A DNA stretch of 64,000 nucleotides from NCBI GenBank assembly GCA_050084985.1, contig JBITNC010000001.1, positions 69,626,001 through 69,690,000 of the forward strand, in the 5' to 3' direction. Source of the DNA: Nageia nagi. Taxonomy: Eukaryota; Pinophyta. Positions 1 to 11,258 of this stretch are shown here, in pieces. The translations under genes were made by a program, and so were the position numbers. The notes under the pieces were generated by a model that did not search any database, was not told the origin of the DNA, and was given only the letters and a program-made list of their open reading frames with translations. Each line of letters starts with the position of its first letter. Positions within the stretch are counted from its first letter, which is position 1.

Positions 1-501
1 GATATATATAAAGGAAGAATCCAATTGTATGATACCATCAATACATTTTATAATATACAACTTCATTTCATTTGTAACAACTTTAGGAATCATAGTTATT
101 GCATTTTCAGTATCCATCATTTAGTTATTTACTATCCAACCTTCTAATTTTAGGGATAGATAGAATGGTGGGGATCTTCTTATACCTTTGGGAGCTACAG
201 GGATGTCATAAAATATTGCAAAGATAACATTTTCTTCATTTACTCTCTTCTTACTATTTTTTAATTTTAAGGCCTCTTGTAAAAGACTTGGTATCTTTAA
301 TGCATCAAACATAGTCATCTTAGAAGGAGTCTTCTTCAGTTCTTCCATAATATTATATGGAGCATATAGGAAAAACTTACTTGATTCTACTTGTTGATGT
401 ATTTTAAATTATTGAATGGATTTTTCTTTATGATAATCTATAATAAAAGGATACCTCAAAGTATTAGGTCTCTCCTTCTCTGGAACTTCTTTTCTGACTA
501 T
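1..501 (-). pseudogene. X1 gypsy element, distal half: gag tail and start of protease
   Basis: Read on the minus strand, this continues the element found at 18525-22134. The stretch 348-121 reads MEELKKTPSKMTMFDALKIP and onward through GWIVNN, and below 121 it runs into a protease-like start with DTEN where an aspartic protease has D-[ST]-G-A. The same order is found in X2 (36177-36605) and X5 (62739-63060), so this is the gag-to-protease junction of the same family. The reading frame is broken. The break at 501/18525 is exactly where T1 inserted: removing T1 and one copy of AGTAG restores colinearity with X2 around 36010-36070. The rest of this protease lies outside the window. Confidence 0.85.
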
Positions 502-506
502 AGTAG
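502..506. repeat. Target site duplication AGTAG, left copy (T1)
   Basis: AGTAG directly precedes the 5' LTR of T1, and the same five bases follow the 3' LTR at 18520-18524. Five bases is the normal duplication length for LTR retrotransposon integration. A perfect copy shows that both T1 termini are original. Confidence 0.95.
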
Positions 507-1347
507 TGTAGACACCTAAAAATGTCCCTTTTTAACTAGTAAACATTGAAATAATCATAACTCTTTGTGACCATATAAAATAGGTTTAAAAAACCATATT
601 ATTGGATAACTCTCATCGAGTACATGCAAAACGAGTGGTCACATAACCCTTTTTCGGTAAAAATTGGCTATTTGGCGATCATTTTAATATTGTTATAAAA
701 ATGGAAAACCAATCACCAACGACCCAAAACAAATGCTGACATTTTAGTATGATCATTGGTGTCTACCTAGTAATCACTGGTGACTCTATAACAGCCAAAC
801 AAAAACCAAAAATAATAAAATAAAGTTGTAATGTCTCATTCTTCCAAGATGCGGTGGATAGAGAGGGTCAGTTACGACCTACGGTGGCTTTTTGACTCCC
901 CCTTACCAGCCTTGGAAAACCTCACCCAAAATCTATAAATACAAGCCAAAACAAAGCAATAGAGACCTATTTTTTGAAGTAGGGTAATGCTGCCAAAATC
1001 GTGTGAGCTCATACCTTTTATTATTTTATGCTAGTTTCAATTTAATACATGTCATACATAGATGCTTTGATGTTATTGTCTTTTGCATGTGTGTAGGGTT
1101 TACAGGTTATCCACATTAAGAAGAGAAGCAAGCAAATCAAAAACAATGAAGATCTTATACTCTCATTTTGGCAAATGGCATTTGTAAAATCCCCTTCCAA
1201 GGGTAAATTGTATTTTGAGCTGAAAATCAATATCAATTTACAATTACAACATTTCTACCTATTTTACATAATTTGAAGTTCAGTGAAAATCTAAGAATAA
1301 TTGTATTTTATGTTATTCTACATTCCAACTCTATTTTCACTGTAACA
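507..1347 (+). repeat. T1 5' LTR
   Basis: 841 bp, starting TG and ending CA. Its partner is 17679-18519. The best conserved block between the two copies surrounds the TATA box and the end of the LTR. Differences from the 3' copy cluster near 680-800, where several CpG-containing words in one copy are CA or TG in the other. Small ORFs in the two LTRs (for example minus strand 1236-1042 and 18408-18214) are copies of each other only because the LTRs are repeats. Confidence 0.95.
934..941 (+). promoter_or_regulatory. TATA box of T1 5' LTR
   Basis: TATAAATA lies about 430 bases into the LTR, in a block identical between both LTRs (the 3' copy is at 18106-18113). This is the expected place for the U3 promoter. 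Transcription would start roughly 25-35 bases downstream; that part is inference. Confidence 0.65.
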
Positions 1348-1369
1348 TTTTGGCACTAGAAGGAGGGCC
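1348..1369 (+). promoter_or_regulatory. T1 primer binding site
   Basis: Directly after the LTR comes TTTTGGCACTAGAAGGAGGG. The TGG core pairs with the CCA end of a tRNA, and position and form match plant Ty3/gypsy primer sites. I did not assign the tRNA. Confidence 0.75.
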
Positions 1370-3225
1370 CCTCCATCATTGACAGGGAGGATTTCTATGT
1401 TCAAATATAGTTGTTCCTATTTTGTTCACTGATTTCGATTGAGTTGTTTTGTCTACTCACTTTAAAATTTTTGCTATGTTTTTATAGTATGTCTGTTATA
1501 TAAACGCTAGCGATTGGAATCGAAAACCGATGACTCAAAAGGAATGCCAACAATTTACAAAGTAATCCAGACTAAACATTGGTGATTTCATCACAAACAC
1601 TAGCATTTTTATTGAATACCAGCGATCTCTATTTAAATGCCAGCGACTCTTACTCCAGGTCTCCTTTTTGTTGTTTATAAAAATATATATATATAATATT
1701 GTTAAAATAGAAGGATACTTTTGATTTGATTTCTTTGCCTAGAATGCATATAGGAACGGGTAGAAAAGGTTAAATGTATTTTTTATTAATTTACTTTATG
1801 TATAATGTTATGTATTTATTTTCATATTTTAGGTGAAGGGTACGTACACATTAATACTTTTTATCTTGTCTACTTATGCTCTCCCTTTGCGCTTCATGCG
1901 ATCTAAGGTGACCAGAATAGACCTAATAAGAAGGAGTAATTAATTCTTCTTTTCTTTCACATTCACACTATCATTAATTTGGTTAATTTATCCACACATA
2001 ATGACCTCTTACCAAGTCTTCCCTTACCACTCCATTGGAGGTCGAAGGGATATGTGACTAGTAAGAGGAGGTAATTTACTACACATAATACTTCCACAAT
2101 TGGAAGGATTAAATGAATCACATTAAAAGGAATGAACTTAAGAAAAATAAATCGAGTTTTAGATAGTATAAATTATATTAAAAGGTTAATAAATTGGAGG
2201 GATTCGAATACACTAAGTACTTTCACTTAACAAAGTATGCTCTCACTTTTGCGCTTCAAACGATCTTAAGTGATCAGAAATAAGTTAAGTGAAAGAGGTA
2301 AAATTTATTCATATATTATTTAGAAATATACTTCATATTAACACTCTTAAAGATGTTTGCCTTACCACTCCATTGGAGGTCGAAGGGATATGTGACTCTT
2401 GGAGGAGTAATTGAACTTCACTTAATTAATTTATCTACGCTTAATGGCTTTTTACTAAGTCTGCTCTTACCACTCCATTAGAGGTCGAAGAGATATGTGA
2501 CTAGTAAGAAGAGGAAATTTATCACATATAAAACTTCCACAGCTGGAAGGACTTAATGAACATCATTAAGAGGTTGGATAATGAATCACATTATAATTAA
2601 AAAAGAACAACGGGGTTTATTAAGGTCAAAGTCCACTTGAAATAAACTTTTGATTGCATCACATTAAGATAAGATAAGTAAATAGCCATGAATGTTTGGG
2701 AGGGTAGTATGCATAAATGCATTTTACTTGTTTAAATACATTTCATAAGGCCTTAAAGAAATAATTGAATATTAACGAGTTGGATGTCACTACCAACCAT
2801 TAATTCTTACTTCTTTGTACCCATCGACATAACACACTTGAATCCATAGAGCCAAGTTACACTTAAAAGTGATGACCAAGGTGACTTTCCTTTAGGTAGG
2901 AGTCAAAAAAGGAGACTCATTTAGAACCAAGCCAAAAGCCATAGAGACTTGTAAACATTACTTAGGATTACCCAACCTACCTTGTTTAACACTTGACTAG
3001 TCAAAACAAACTAGGAAAATTAAAAAGATTAAAAATGAACAACTCATATCGTTCATTTAACTCAGATATTAAAAATATGTGAAAAAGTTAAAAAGATAAT
3101 CACATCGTTAAAAGTAAGTTTGCATATAGGATGTTTGTGCATTAAATTATTTTCTTGAAAACATAATATAAAAGATAAAAAGAGTTTCTTTCTTACGATG
3201 TTTTTTTATAATATCTAAAAAAAAA
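1370..3225 (+). other. T1 leader with irregular direct repeats, no ORF
   Basis: No coding stretch is visible in 1.86 kb. A block of about 38 bases starting CCTTACCACTCCATTGGAGG recurs near 2025, 2353 and 2467. A second block (TATGCTCTCxCTTTxGCGCTTC) recurs near 1875 and 2236. CpG-bearing words of the type GCCAGCGA occur near 1505, 1618 and 1640 and resemble words inside the LTRs. The role is unknown; packaging or dimerisation signals would be expected here, but none can be recognised. Confidence 0.6.
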
Positions 3226-4440
3226 ATGGTTCAAACTAGAAGTATGACCGCTAAGAAAATGCGAGAACACCCACTTGAAATACAAGAAATAGATCTAGAT
3301 AATATGGATCTGATAGAGTCTTCGGTTAGGAGGCCACCTCCTTTAGATGAATCAGATCCACAGGTAGTTCGTTATGTAGGTAAAGATTGGGATTGGGATT
3401 ACGATCAATCTAGATTGCAAAGACAAATTATAGAGGATTCTATTGCAAAGGCTAGAATGTAAGTGTTAGATGAAGATTTAATTGAAATTCATCATCGTCT
3501 AGCTAATTATAGGGTTATTCTTAAGATGTCTTCTAGTTTACCAGGAGATGTAGAAAAACTAAATCAAAGGTGTGATAACTTAGAAATTGACGAGGATAAA
3601 TATCAGGCTGAAACCATAGCGGTACCAGATACTGAGCCATATAAAGTTAAATATGAAAGAATCATTCGTCTATTATCAGATGGTCGAAGACTCAGTTCTT
3701 TAATTCGAAAAGAGGGATCTCCTTTTTCTCATAAATCTCTCGAATTAGGAAAAAATGAAGTATCAATACCTACGAGTAATTTATCTCAAAGAGCTCCTTC
3801 AATGAAGTAAATAGAGAAATCTTATTCCTCAAAGGGAGGATTACATAGAAGGACATCTAAGTTCAAAATAGAAGAGATACCTTCTTATGAAGAACTAAAA
3901 GAATGACGATTATATAAAACAAAAGCTAGTCAAAAATTCATAGAAATATATGCTGATGATATTAAAAAGGCCACAAAGATGCAATATATTCTGAAGGAAG
4001 AAAATAGAAAAGTTAATGAATTCATTAAAATTCAAGAACAAGAAAATAAATTAAAAAAATGGAAGATAAACTTCTTAGAGATAAAAGGAAATTCATAGAA
4101 CAAGAACAAGTAAACAAAGAAAGAAATGAGTTCCTAGAACAAGAAAAGAAAATACTTCATAAAGAACATGAGATTCAACTTCGTTTAAAAGAATTACAAC
4201 TTAGAGAATTAGAAAATGAAAGAATAAAAAGGGAACAATATCTACGTATGGAGAAAGAAAAATAAAGACAGTGGGATGAATATCAAAAAATAAAAAATTT
4301 GAAACCTGAAACTCCTAAAAGAAGTCAAATACAAAGATATCGAGATCCTTACTTAGACAAACAAGAAGCGATGGATAAAGAGATAGCCATTTTATTACAA
4401 AAGGAAATGGATAAAAAACTAGAACTGCAAAAAATTATAT
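3226..4440 (+). pseudogene. T1 N-terminal ORF (gag leader region) with charged coiled coil
   Basis: An ATG at 3226 opens a frame beginning MVQTRSMTAKKM. It runs to 3810 with one internal TAA at 3460-3462, continues past a TAA to about 4055, and shifts frame in an A-run to 4059-4265 and beyond. The first 200 residues are acidic and mixed. The part after about 3930 is very rich in E, K and Q (repeats such as QEQENK and LRELENERIKREQ) and should form a long coiled coil. It is either the N-terminus of gag or a separate ORF ahead of gag, as known for Ogre elements; the sequence does not decide between these. I do not recognise a catalytic domain. Confidence 0.6.
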
Positions 4441-6164
4441 GATAAACAAAAGCAAGATTCTATTAAAAGTTGGGTTGAACAAACCTAAAATCAAACAAAA
4501 CAACCTGATTACAAAGGCAAAGATCTATATGGAAAAAGTATATCCCAAAAACCTCCTAAAATCTCTATCCTACGATGTCATTCACCTCTTAAAATATTGC
4601 CTCCACCACCATCAGAGTTTCCTTCTGACTATGAGTCTTACACTTCAAGATCAATTTCAAAAAGGATCGAATACTCGAAGATATCATAGACACACTCAAG
4701 GTCGAAGAACCGATAAAGAATTAGAAGACTTTATGAAGGATTTTATAAATCGAGAAATGAATGTTCAAGGGCTTAAAAAGTTAAATTATAAGAACATTTG
4801 CAATGAGCCTATTCATCCAAGTGTTCCAAAAAAGAAATTACCATATAGGTTTGAATTTCCTAAAATAGAATCATTTAAGGGAAGAGAAGACCCCAAAGAA
4901 CATTTAGAAAATTTACATTTTCTAGCTATCAGATAGCTAATGATGACTCATTAATGTTATGTATATTTCCTATGACACTCGCAAGCCAAGCTTTGGATTG
5001 GTATAATAGTTTACCTATACATAGTTTATATACGTTCAAACAATTGGCTAATCAATTTCTTGAAACACTTTAGAATCAATATTAAAGAAAGATCTTCAAT
5101 TACTGATCTTACAAGATTACAACAATTTTCTGATGAAACTATACAAGATTACATCTCAAGATGGTGGGCTATACTCACTAGTATGCCTTATACAATACCA
5201 CAAGAAGAATTGGTTAAATTATTTAGCCAAAGTTGTTTAAGACCAATAGCCAGTGTTCTCCAAATTCAACAACATAAAACTTTTGAAGAAGCTATTGCTC
5301 AGGTAGTAGTTATAGAAAGAGTTAAAATTCAATATGGAGAACTAAAACTCAAGAAAAAAGAATACAAAAAGGGTAATCAATATGAAAACATTAGTAAACA
5401 ACCACAAAATAATCAAATAGCTATGATAGAAAATTCTGGTCAATCTTCAAAAATCAAAGAAAATGCTGAACCTAAGCCTAAAAAACTTTTTACCCTATTA
5501 TCAAAACCATTAGCTGAAATACTTAAAAAATTATGTGATAATGGTATGATTACATTACCTAATATAAAATCTAAAAATCCTAATGCTAAAGGAAGCAAAT
5601 GGTATAAGGAGAATGAATTTTGTGCTATCATAGGCAAAAAGGACATAATACAAATAAATATCAAACTTTACAACATAAAATTCAAGACTTGATAGATAGT
5701 CAAAAAATAGATGTGGATAATCCTGTTGTGCTTTGAATCAAAATCTAGGGATATATCAAAACCCCTTACCTTCACATCAGGCTAACAATGTGGCAATTAT
5801 CCCAAACCAAATGAACTATACATGGAATAATAAGGATATACCATTTATAGGAACTATAGATGATTCAATACATATGATTGGTATAGCTACATGAGCACAA
5901 CAATATTAGAATAAATAGGATAATCCATGAAAAAATAAATCGATATCAAACCCAATTAATATACAACCTATACCTCCTCCACAACAACCTAAAGTTTCGA
6001 TAAAAGGTGCTCTTCAACGATAATTAAAAATGTCTCCAGTTAAGATGACCTTATTTGAATTATTACAACAGTTTTGAGAGTTATAGGGAAGCTATGAATA
6101 AAATTCTACAAGAAATTCAAGTGGATGTTAGTAACCTGATAATTTTATTTCAATAGTTGAAAGT
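4441..6164 (+). pseudogene. T1 gag: capsid and zinc-finger region
   Basis: Several frames must be followed. At about 4700-4935 comes a gag start with NEPIHPSVPKKKLPYRFEFP and FKGREDPKEHL. Next, about 4930-5060, comes a block with ALDWYNSLP typical of the retrotransposon gag core. Then 5060-5692 carries TIQDYISRWWAI and KTFEEAIAQVVVIE, the C-terminal half of the capsid fold. Around 5615-5700, in a shifted frame, FCAYH..KGHNTNK...LQHKIQDLID is the CHHC-type zinc finger of this branch, with the last Cys read as Tyr. From 5700 to 6164 a proline-rich linker leads to protease. At least four frame changes and several stops make it a pseudogene. The product would form the virus-like particle in the cytoplasm. 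Confidence 0.85.
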
Positions 6165-7175
6165 TTGAAGATATCTCAACAACCTAGTATCACCTTCTAC
6201 GAACAAGAAAAATTAAATAACGATGGACCAGGTGGACTTGATCCACCTTTACATATAATTGGTAAAGTAGATGGGAGATTATTTAAAAGAATTTTGATAG
6301 ATGAAGGTTCAGCTATAAATATAATTTTAGATGCTGCATGCAAAAATTTGAATTTATCAGATTCGCTTATTTTAGCTCCTTCTTTACAAATTAGGGCGTT
6401 TAATGATGCAGTGTGTTCAACTTTGGGATCAATAGTGCTTCTGATTACAGTAGGGGCTAAAATCATTCAAACTTTATTACATATAATTGAAGGAAATATT
6501 ATACAATACAACATTCTTTTAGGATGCCCATGGATTAGAGAAATGCAATGTGTTCCATCAACTTATCATGGATGTTTAAAATACATCTATAAAGATAAAG
6601 TTCATTGTGTGTTTAAAGATCCAAATCCTTATTCACATTGTAATTTAATTTTTGATCCAAATAAAGTGAAATTACCGTCTCCTAATTTATCAACCATATT
6701 AATGAACAAAAATGTGAATCAATCTAAAGTCATAAAAGGAAAAAATGACATAGCTATACAAGATAAAGATACTTGGGAAAAAGTTGCTAAAACTTTAGAC
6801 GAAAAATATGGAGCTTCTTCATCAAAACAAGTGAATACTACATCTAATAATGACTCATCTAATGTATATCTAGTAAAAATTAAATTAATAGATTTAGGGA
6901 TGGGAGAATATGACGTAGATGATGTTGTGTTTAATATACCTTTAGCACAAGAAATAGAAAGATTATCTGAATCACCTAGTGTAATTGGACAAATAGTACC
7001 TTTAGGAGAAGTACCTAATCAGACAATGTTTATCTATGTGGGAATAGTAGATCCTGTGTCAACAATATCCAATCAAACATATGAAAGAAATTTCAATAAT
7101 GATATGAAATATTTATCGCCATGTTCAAGAACATTTGTCTTAAACTATTTTAACAAATGTAATTGGCAAGGATGA
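6165..7175 (+). CDS. T1 protease segment of pol (open 336-codon stretch)
   Basis: This is the longest open stretch of T1. Residues 40-60 contain LIDEGSAINII, the aspartic protease site of Tat-type elements (D-x-G-S-A). About 60 residues later, YNILLGCPWIREM is the conserved flap-side motif of the same protease group. The protease would cut the gag-pol polyprotein inside the particle. The first codons are not necessarily a true start, because translation should come through from gag. Residues 150-330 are a poorly conserved spacer rich in K, N and S that leads to the G-patch-like stretch. The segment is open, but the polyprotein is broken on both sides, so it is a remnant. Confidence 0.85.
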   Translation: MKISQQPSITFYEQEKLNNDGPGGLDPPLHIIGKVDGRLFKRILIDEGSAINIILDAACKNLNLSDSLILAPSLQIRAFNDAVCSTLGSIVLLITVGAKIIQTLLHIIEGNIIQYNILLGCPWIREMQCVPSTYHGCLKYIYKDKVHCVFKDPNPYSHCNLIFDPNKVKLPSPNLSTILMNKNVNQSKVIKGKNDIAIQDKDTWEKVAKTLDEKYGASSSKQVNTTSNNDSSNVYLVKIKLIDLGMGEYDVDDVVFNIPLAQEIERLSESPSVIGQIVPLGEVPNQTMFIYVGIVDPVSTISNQTYERNFNNDMKYLSPCSRTFVLNYFNKCNWQG

Positions 7176-7265
7176 GGATTGGGTCGATACGAACAGGGTC
7201 CATGAGAAATAATTGAATTACGATACCAAGATCCCACTGATAAAAGGGGATTAGATTATCAAAAT
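7145..7265 (+). pseudogene. T1 G-patch-like motif between protease and RT
   Basis: Across the stop at 7173 the same frame continues: CNWQG, stop, GLGRYEQGP, stop, EIIELRYQDPTDKRGLDYQ. The spacing of GxGLG, QG and a later RGLGY-like segment resembles the G-patch found after the protease in some plant gypsy elements and in betaretroviruses, where it binds RNA. The two stops are single-base changes. The call rests on pattern memory, not on a search. Confidence 0.5.
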
Positions 7266-8930
7266 AAATATAAAAATTTTGCTAAATTAAAAAATTTAGG
7301 AGAAGAGAATTTGGATTATAATGAAGAAATTTTAGAGAAAGAATCTATAGTACAAGAAATTATTGATATAAGAGAAGAACAATTAAGTGAAATGGTTGTA
7401 TTAGAAGGGGTCAAAACGCTCTTTATTAATAATATTGAGCCACCCTAGAATCATTCGTGCTTACCAAGTGATATACAAGAAAAAATAAATAAAAATGCCG
7501 AATCATCAATCATTCCATATTCAAGTATACCATCGATAAATATGGTTACAATAAAAGAGAATGATATTGAAGATCAAAATAATGAACAAATAGATGAAGT
7601 TAATAAAAATCAAAATTTAATCAAAATAATAGCCAATACTTCTACAGATGAAGTAATTACTGATTTCTCTCTTATATCATCTAATCCTTCGGTACATGAA
7701 TTCAAAAACGTAGATCACATATTTGGTTTCTATGAAAATCAAGTATGCACGAATGAACAAACTCAAGAATATGATGAAGAATATAGTGTTAACGACAACA
7801 GTTGGATACCAGTACCAAATCAATTAGAAGAAGGGTCGCATATGCTTACTGAAAAAGTCTTAGAAATAAATATTAGTAATGATCCTCAAAATCCTAAAAT
7901 TATTCAATTAGGAGAAAACCTCATGGAAAATGAACAAGAAAAAATTATAACCTTATTAAAAGAATGAGAAAAGGTATTTGCATGGTCATATGCAAACATG
8001 CCTAGAATAGATCCTAAATTAGTAGTACATAATTTAGCATTAAATTTTGATGCTAAACCTATTAAACAAAAATTACATAAAATGCATCCTACTATAGCAT
8101 TAATGGTAAAGAAGAACTTTAAAAATTATTAGAAGCTAAATTTATACAACCTATGGATTATTTAGATTGGATATCTAATATGGTACCTTGTGAAAAAACC
8201 AAGTGGAAAAATAAGAATATGCACAGATTTTTGTGATCTTAACAGAGCTTATCCTAAGGATGATTTCTCTCTACCTAGCATTGATAGTATGGTAGACTCG
8301 ACAGCAGGACATGATATGTTGTCATTAATGGATGGATTTTCTAGTTATAATCAAATAAAAATAGCCACTGAAGATCAACATAAAACAACTTTTATAACTC
8401 CTTGGGTACCTTTTGTTATAAAGTTATGCCTTTTGGATTAAAAAATGTCGGGGCAACTTATCAAAGGGCTATGACTTATATATTCCATGATTATATGCAT
8501 GACATAGTAGAAGATTATGTCGATGATTTGTTGGTTAGATCTAAATATCGATAAGATCATGGAAAAGACCTAATTAAAGTCTTAGATAGATTATTAGAAC
8601 ATAAAGTAAGATTAAATCCAAAAAAATATGTTTTTGGTGTAACTTTAGGAAAATTATTAGGATTTATTATGTCTTGATGAGGAATCGAAATAGATCCTAG
8701 TAAAGTGAAGGCAGTAGTAGACATGCCACCTCCTGCAAATCTAAAACAATTACAAAGTTTATAGGGTAAGTTACAAGCTATTAGAAGGTTTATAGCTCAA
8801 CTTTCTGATAAATGTAAACCATTTACAAAATTATTAAAAAAGGGGATAGAATATCATTGGGGCAAAGAGCAACAAGATGCATTCGATGAAATTAAAAGAT
8901 ATTTATTATCTCCTCTTGTCTTAAGTCCAC
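7266..8930 (+). pseudogene. T1 reverse transcriptase
   Basis: The acidic spacer 7266-7967 ends in a helix. Then, after a TGA, comes VFAWSYANMPRIDP, the usual entry to a Tat-type RT. The fingers region (KPSGKIRICTDFCDLNRAYPKDDF) and palm motif MDGFSSYNQIKIA lie at 8190-8441. After a frameshift, the catalytic YVDD is at 8516-8527, followed by LNPKKYVFGV and the thumb motif IEIDPSKVKAV. The YVDD aspartates are intact. Stops and shifts near 8120, 8190, 8440, 8550, 8677 and 8763 prevent translation. The enzyme would copy the genomic RNA to DNA in the cytoplasmic particle. Confidence 0.9.
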
Positions 8931-9405
8931 CAAGAAAAGATGTACCCTTTTTGTTATATATTTCTGCTACTGAAAATGCTTTAGGAATAATGCTTGCTCA
9001 AAAGAATGAACACAATAAAGAGCAAGCTATATATTATCTGAGTAGAACCTTAGTGAGATATGAGATTAAGTATATATATTTGGAAAAATTATGTCTTGCT
9101 GTCATTTTTGCTACTAAAAAACTTTGACATTATATGCTTAATCATACAACATATGTCATCTCTAAAGTGGATCCGTTGAAATATATGATGAATAAAACCT
9201 ATCAAAATTCAAGAACTGCAAAGTGGATAATGCACTTAACTGAATTTGATTTACATTTTATTGGACAAAAGTCAATAAAAGGATAAGTAATTGCTGATTA
9301 TCTAGCTGATGCTCCATTGCAAGATAATAAACCACTTATCATTGAATTACCTAATGATGGGGTGTTTCAATTAGATGAAATTGAAATACCTATAGAACTT
9401 AAGAT
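8931..9405 (+). pseudogene. T1 RNase H (canonical position after RT)
   Basis: In one frame: SPPRKDVPFLLYISATENALG, AIYYLSRTLVRYEIKY, YLEKLCLAVIFATKKL and HLTEFDLHF, ending near IADYLADAPLQ. These are the landmarks of the RNase H that directly follows RT in Ty3/gypsy elements. There are few stops here (9127, 9284). The canonical catalytic DEDD set is degenerate, as is usual where a second RNase H follows. Confidence 0.85.
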
Positions 9406-9985
9406 GATTGGGATATGACAATACACTTTGATGGTTCTCGATGTGAACAAGGTGGTGGAGCAGGTGTTGTATTTATAACACCGCAAGGGATCCCTATACC
9501 ATGTTCATTTAAACTAAAATTTTTTTTTGTACTAATAATAATGCGAAATACGAAGCTTTGATATTAGCATTAAAAATTGCTATTAAATTAAAACTTAAAA
9601 GAATTAAGATTATTAGAGATTTTTTACTCATCATAAATCAAGTGAAAGGAATCTATCAATGTAAAGAACCTTTACTTCAAAAGTATAAAGCATTAGTTGA
9701 GGAATTATTAAATTTTTTTGACCAATTTAGTATAGAAGCGGCACCAAGATCATCTAATAGATTTGCAGATGCTATGGCTTCTATTGGATCTCTTATCCCA
9801 GAAGATCCTAAAAAATCTTCAATTCAAGTTGAAATAATTCAATTTTCTCAATCATCATTACAACAGGAAGATGAAGAAAAAAGTGTATTAAATATTGACG
9901 TAACTGATAAAGATAATTGGTACAAAGAATTGATAGATTTTTTAAAATTTAGAACTTTTCCTGCAAACCTTAATAAATCATCATG
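9406..9985 (+). pseudogene. T1 second, archaeal-type RNase H
   Basis: MTIHFDGSRCEQGGGAGVVF starts near 9416 (catalytic Asp codon at 9430-9432). After a one-base shift in a T-run near 9525 the frame continues TNNNAKYEALILALKIAIKL, then a degenerate IIRDFLLIINQVKG where GDS is expected, and finally SNRFADAMASIGS. The set D, E, (lost D), D plus the spacing identifies an RNase HI of the archaeal type that Tat-branch elements carry in addition to their own RNase H. It lies between RNase H and integrase. From 9880 to 9985 the chain runs into the integrase N-terminal linker. Confidence 0.85.
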
Positions 9986-11177
9986 ACAAGCTTTTAAAAT
10001 TAAAGCAACTAAATATTGTTTGATAGGGGATATCTTGCATCGATAAAATTTCAATGGTATTTACTTAGATATCTTGAATGGAATGATATTAAAAAAGCTA
10101 TATCCTCCACCCATGATGGAACATGCAGAGGACATTTTAATGGTGTTGCGATTGTAAAATGATTAATATGAATGGGGTATTATTGGCCAACTATGGAAAA
10201 AGATTATTGTGAATATGTTAAAAAATGTTTTAAATGTCAACAATACGCTCATTTATTTTCACAACCATCTCAAGAACTATATCCTATACAATCACTTTGG
10301 CCATTATCTTAATGGGCATTAGATTTAATAGGACAAATTACACCTACATCTTTTGATGGACACAAGTTCATCATTACAGCAACTGAATATTTTACTAAAT
10401 GGGTAGAGGCTATTCCCATGACTTCCAACATTGGTTCACGAATTGCTGAATTTATAAAAAATTATATTATATGTAGATTCGGCATATTGAACCAATTAAT
10501 TATGGATAATAGAAAAAATTTTAAAAATAACGATGTAAAACAAATATGTGATAAGTATAAAATTAAACAAAGTTTTTCCACTCCATATTATCCATAAGGC
10601 AATGGACAGGTAGAGGCTACTAATAAAACTATTCAAAACATCTTAGCAAAAATAGTAAATGATTCTCATAGAGATTGGCATATGCAAATACCAAAAGCCT
10701 TATGGGCTTATCGTACCAGTGTATGCACTCCTATTGGGGCAACACCATTCTCTTTAGTATATGGAACAGGAAGCCATCCTACCCATAGAACTTGAGATAC
10801 CATCCCTTAGAGTAAATCTAAGTGAGCAAAATTCTGATGAAGAAGCAAGATAGACTCGCTTAGATCAGTTATTGCTTTTAGACGAAAAATGTATCAATGC
10901 TTTAGAGCATATGCATGTTTATCAAGAGAGGATAAAATGAGCTTTTGATAAAAGGGCTCTAATTCGTGAGTTCAAAATAGGTGATTTGGTTTTAAAAGAA
11001 AATCAATAAACTTCACGAATAGAATGATAGCTTAGAGATAAGTTTGCTCTAAATTGGTTAGGACCATATATCATTAAGAAAAAATTCGGTAAAGGAACTT
11101 ATCATTTATCAGATTTAGAAGGAAATGAAGAGCATGAACCTATAAATATCATGCATCTTCGACCCTTCTATGCATAA
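9986..11177 (+). pseudogene. T1 integrase
   Basis: The HHCC zinc finger is visible in pieces around 10110-10250 (GHFNGV, YYWPTMEKDY, CFKCQQYA). The core has ALDLIGQITPTSFDGHKF with Asp at 10322-10324, IMDNRKNF with Asp at 10505-10507 in place of the usual TDNG, and GNGQVEATNKT with Glu at 10613-10615. So the DDE residues survive. The C-terminal part ends FKIGDLVLKENQ and NWLGPYIIKKKFGKGTYHLS before a stop at about 11178. Stops inside include TAA before the first Asp and TAA before GNGQ. The enzyme would insert the cDNA into the nuclear genome. Confidence 0.9.
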
Positions 11178-11258
11178 AAAAAAAAGTGTACATTAGTCTT
11201 CTTTTGTTTTATTTTATTGTTAAAATAATAAATAAATAAAAGTATTAATATTTGTCAA

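Noticed and set aside
1042-1236. Minus-strand ORF of 64 codons repeated at 18214-18408
   Set aside because: Both copies lie in the T1 LTRs and agree only because the LTRs are repeats. There is no domain or supporting context.
5440-5664. Minus-strand ORF in T1 gag
   Set aside because: It is the shadow of the gag frame; gag motifs are on the plus strand.
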